The notes below the pieces were generated by a model that saw only the letters and a program-made list of their open reading frames with translations, did no database searches and had not been told where the DNA came from. A DNA stretch of 64,000 nt from Punica granatum (taxonomy: Eukaryota > Streptophyta > Magnoliopsida > Myrtales > Lythraceae): the NCBI RefSeq assembly GCF_007655135.1, contig NC_045132.1, forward strand, positions 26,220,354 to 26,284,353. The letters are read 5' to 3'. The position numbers were made by a program, and so were the translations under genes. Of the stretch, positions 62,462-64,000 are shown piece after piece (position 1 is the stretch's first letter; the number at the start of each line of letters is the position of its first letter).

Positions 62462-63958
62462 TTAGCTGATAACAGCAATGACAGTTTGTACAGCAGTGAA
62501 GAGTATTATCAAGAAAGCCGAGAAAACGGAAATGAATGACCACAGGCTGCAGAAGTAGGTCCTCATCATCGTGGCCCAGTTGCTGCAGTAGAAGGACTTG
62601 ATGTTCCGGAATTGCTCCGAGAGGTAACGGTTGTGGACATTGAACACCAAACTCTTCCCCAACTTGTTGAACAGATTAGCCACCAAGATCTCGTCTTGAG
62701 AGAATCTCGTGATGATCCTGTTGGAGCAGAGAAAAGCCACGTCCTTGGGGCTGGTTTATGAGGCAACTCATGAAGGAGACGTAGTCGGTAAGGTACTTGG
62801 GCCCTGGCCCGGAATCTTGGCATTGTTTGAGAGCGAGACAGTTGATGAGTAGCGTGCTCGTGAAGAAGTCGTTAACTGTGATGGATGGAATCTCGAGGAC
62901 CCGATCCTGGAAATTAATGTCCAGTGCTTTCGAAGACCTGAACTTGATCCGGGAAGGCCTGAGTTGGATTGCAGATTTGAATGGATTGATCCAAGGGCCG
63001 ATATTGCTCCTTTGAGCAGCAACGACTGATCCGATCTGAAGGGACGAGGCTCAGGAGGAACAGGTGGAGTAAATGGTTGCCCCTTAGGTTTGGAAACCGG
63101 TCAGCCGTTTGACCGGGTCTCGGAAATGCGAGATTGAAGACGTCCAAGGCAAGTATCGATAGAAGGTTGTCCTTGTAAGGCCCCTCGAGGTTGTTCCTAG
63201 TGCTCGTGAAGAGGGACTTGAGGACCAAAAAGGGGAGTTGGTTCTCGAGCTTTAGTAGGTCACGGATTAGGACTGGAATGATCCACGGCTGGGAAAATAT
63301 CCGGTCATCCTTGTCTATTCGGGCTGCTTCTCTCCTACCAAGATGTCACGAAACAGCCGTCGAGTAACATCATCTCTACAAAATCGCCACTGGACATGAG
63401 AACCGGTTCTGAGCAGCAATCGCGCATTTGCTTCTCCATCATCTGGGTCATATCCTCGATGTAGTCTCTGAGGTTCTCCAGTCCTCGGGCCAGGAACAGC
63501 TCGAGGAAGAACCATTTGTGCTCTTCGAAATCGAGTAAGTGGGCCTTCCCCCTTTGATAAGGGCCTATGGACACGATCTCAGGCTCCTCGAACTTCCGGT
63601 TGATCCCACGGAGGGTAGTTGGGAGCCTAAAGATGGAACAACACGGCTTCCTTCTTTGGGTGCTCATACGGGTGGCTTGCCGTTCCTCGAGCCTGCGATG
63701 GACCCGAGCCAACGAGTAGTTGATTGCTTCAAACCTCGGGTGAGGCAATAGAGACGGATCTTCGCTGCTCGGGCCTGCTCCAATGGATTTGAGTGGAAGC
63801 TATGAGCTTGGCCCATTGGGCATATGTGGCGGACGGCTCTTCATAACTGTGAAGTCATTCTCTTCCATAGATCCGGAAGCTGACCCTGGTCGGCTCGCCA
63901 TTTCAATGGCTCGATCTTCCATTTCATCTATCTCTATCGCTCTGTGAATGTAATCCAT
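62462..63958 (-). pseudogene. DUF247 (UPF0481) family gene, disrupted
   Basis: Reading leftward from ATG 63958 (MDYIHRAIEIDEMEDRAIEM) the frame meets TAG at about 63802-63800. It reopens in the same frame with the family's conserved IVSIGPYQRGKAHLLDFEEHKW and EMMLLDGCFV. The frame then shifts near 63340 to continue with REAARIDKDDRIFSQPW and LLKLENQLPFLVLKSLF. It shifts again near 63020 (to VAAQRSNIGPWINPF ... EIPSITVNDFFTST) and once more near 62740 (extra G, to VAFLCSNRIITRFS). It ends with a C-terminal membrane segment (LWSFISVFSAFLIILFTAVQ). DUF247 proteins are plant membrane-anchored proteins of mostly unknown role; some in grasses act in self-incompatibility. One stop and three frameshifts make this a pseudogene unless the sequence is faulty. 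Confidence 0.8.
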
Positions 63959-64000
63959 TTCCGTCTATATGTTTCAAGATACGAACTTGAACGGAAGGAG

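Overview
The window is nuclear DNA from a flowering plant, most likely a eudicot. Its genes have several short exons and AT-rich introns, and the products are typical of land plants: PARP3, an A20/AN1 stress-associated protein, SKD1/VPS4, subtilases of the SBT family, a fatty acyl-CoA reductase, a PRORP-type RNase P, a Root-cap-domain protein and a DUF247 relic. The gaps are filled with copia LTR remnants, tRNA-derived SINEs and MITEs. I cannot name the species from sequence alone.

Layout. 1-930: 3' part of a PARP3-like gene (+). 1310-1792: single-exon A20/AN1 zinc-finger gene (-). 3594-5459: five-exon SAM-dependent methyltransferase (-) with one inferred GC-AG intron. 7741-10964: complete eight-exon SKD1/VPS4 AAA ATPase (+). 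11014-34340: a tandem segmental duplication with a basic unit of about 10.4 kb. Each unit holds one intact subtilase (12528-16317 and 22954-26731) followed by one subtilase pseudogene (17299-20624 and 30190-33541). The second unit has gained a solo LTR (22020-22357) and a 2.47 kb deleted copia element (26800-29270). 34341-42853: a long AT-rich gene desert with a minisatellite, a SINE and a MITE cluster. 42854-47001: ten-exon FAR (+), probably making wax or suberin alcohols. 47738-49993: six-exon PRORP (-). 50720-51215: an inverted repeat carrying cyclin-A relics. 53221-54891: three-exon secreted Pro-rich plus Root-cap protein (-), with a relic copy upstream. 54892-62461: repeats only, including a 1.7 kb inverted-repeat element with a SINE nested in one arm. 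62462-63958: broken DUF247 gene (-).

The genes do not form one pathway; this is ordinary plant gene order. What is distinctive is the history of the subtilase array. An older duplication of about 4.5 kb gave genes A and B. B then decayed, the A+B block was copied with its right and left edges joined at a 3-bp ATT microhomology, and LTR elements later entered the second block at sites that are visibly empty in the first. Both intact subtilases can only be read through if two introns use GC donors. I found no clearly new molecular system. The most unusual items are the cyclin-A hairpin, the recurrent GC-AG introns and the datable nesting of insertions.
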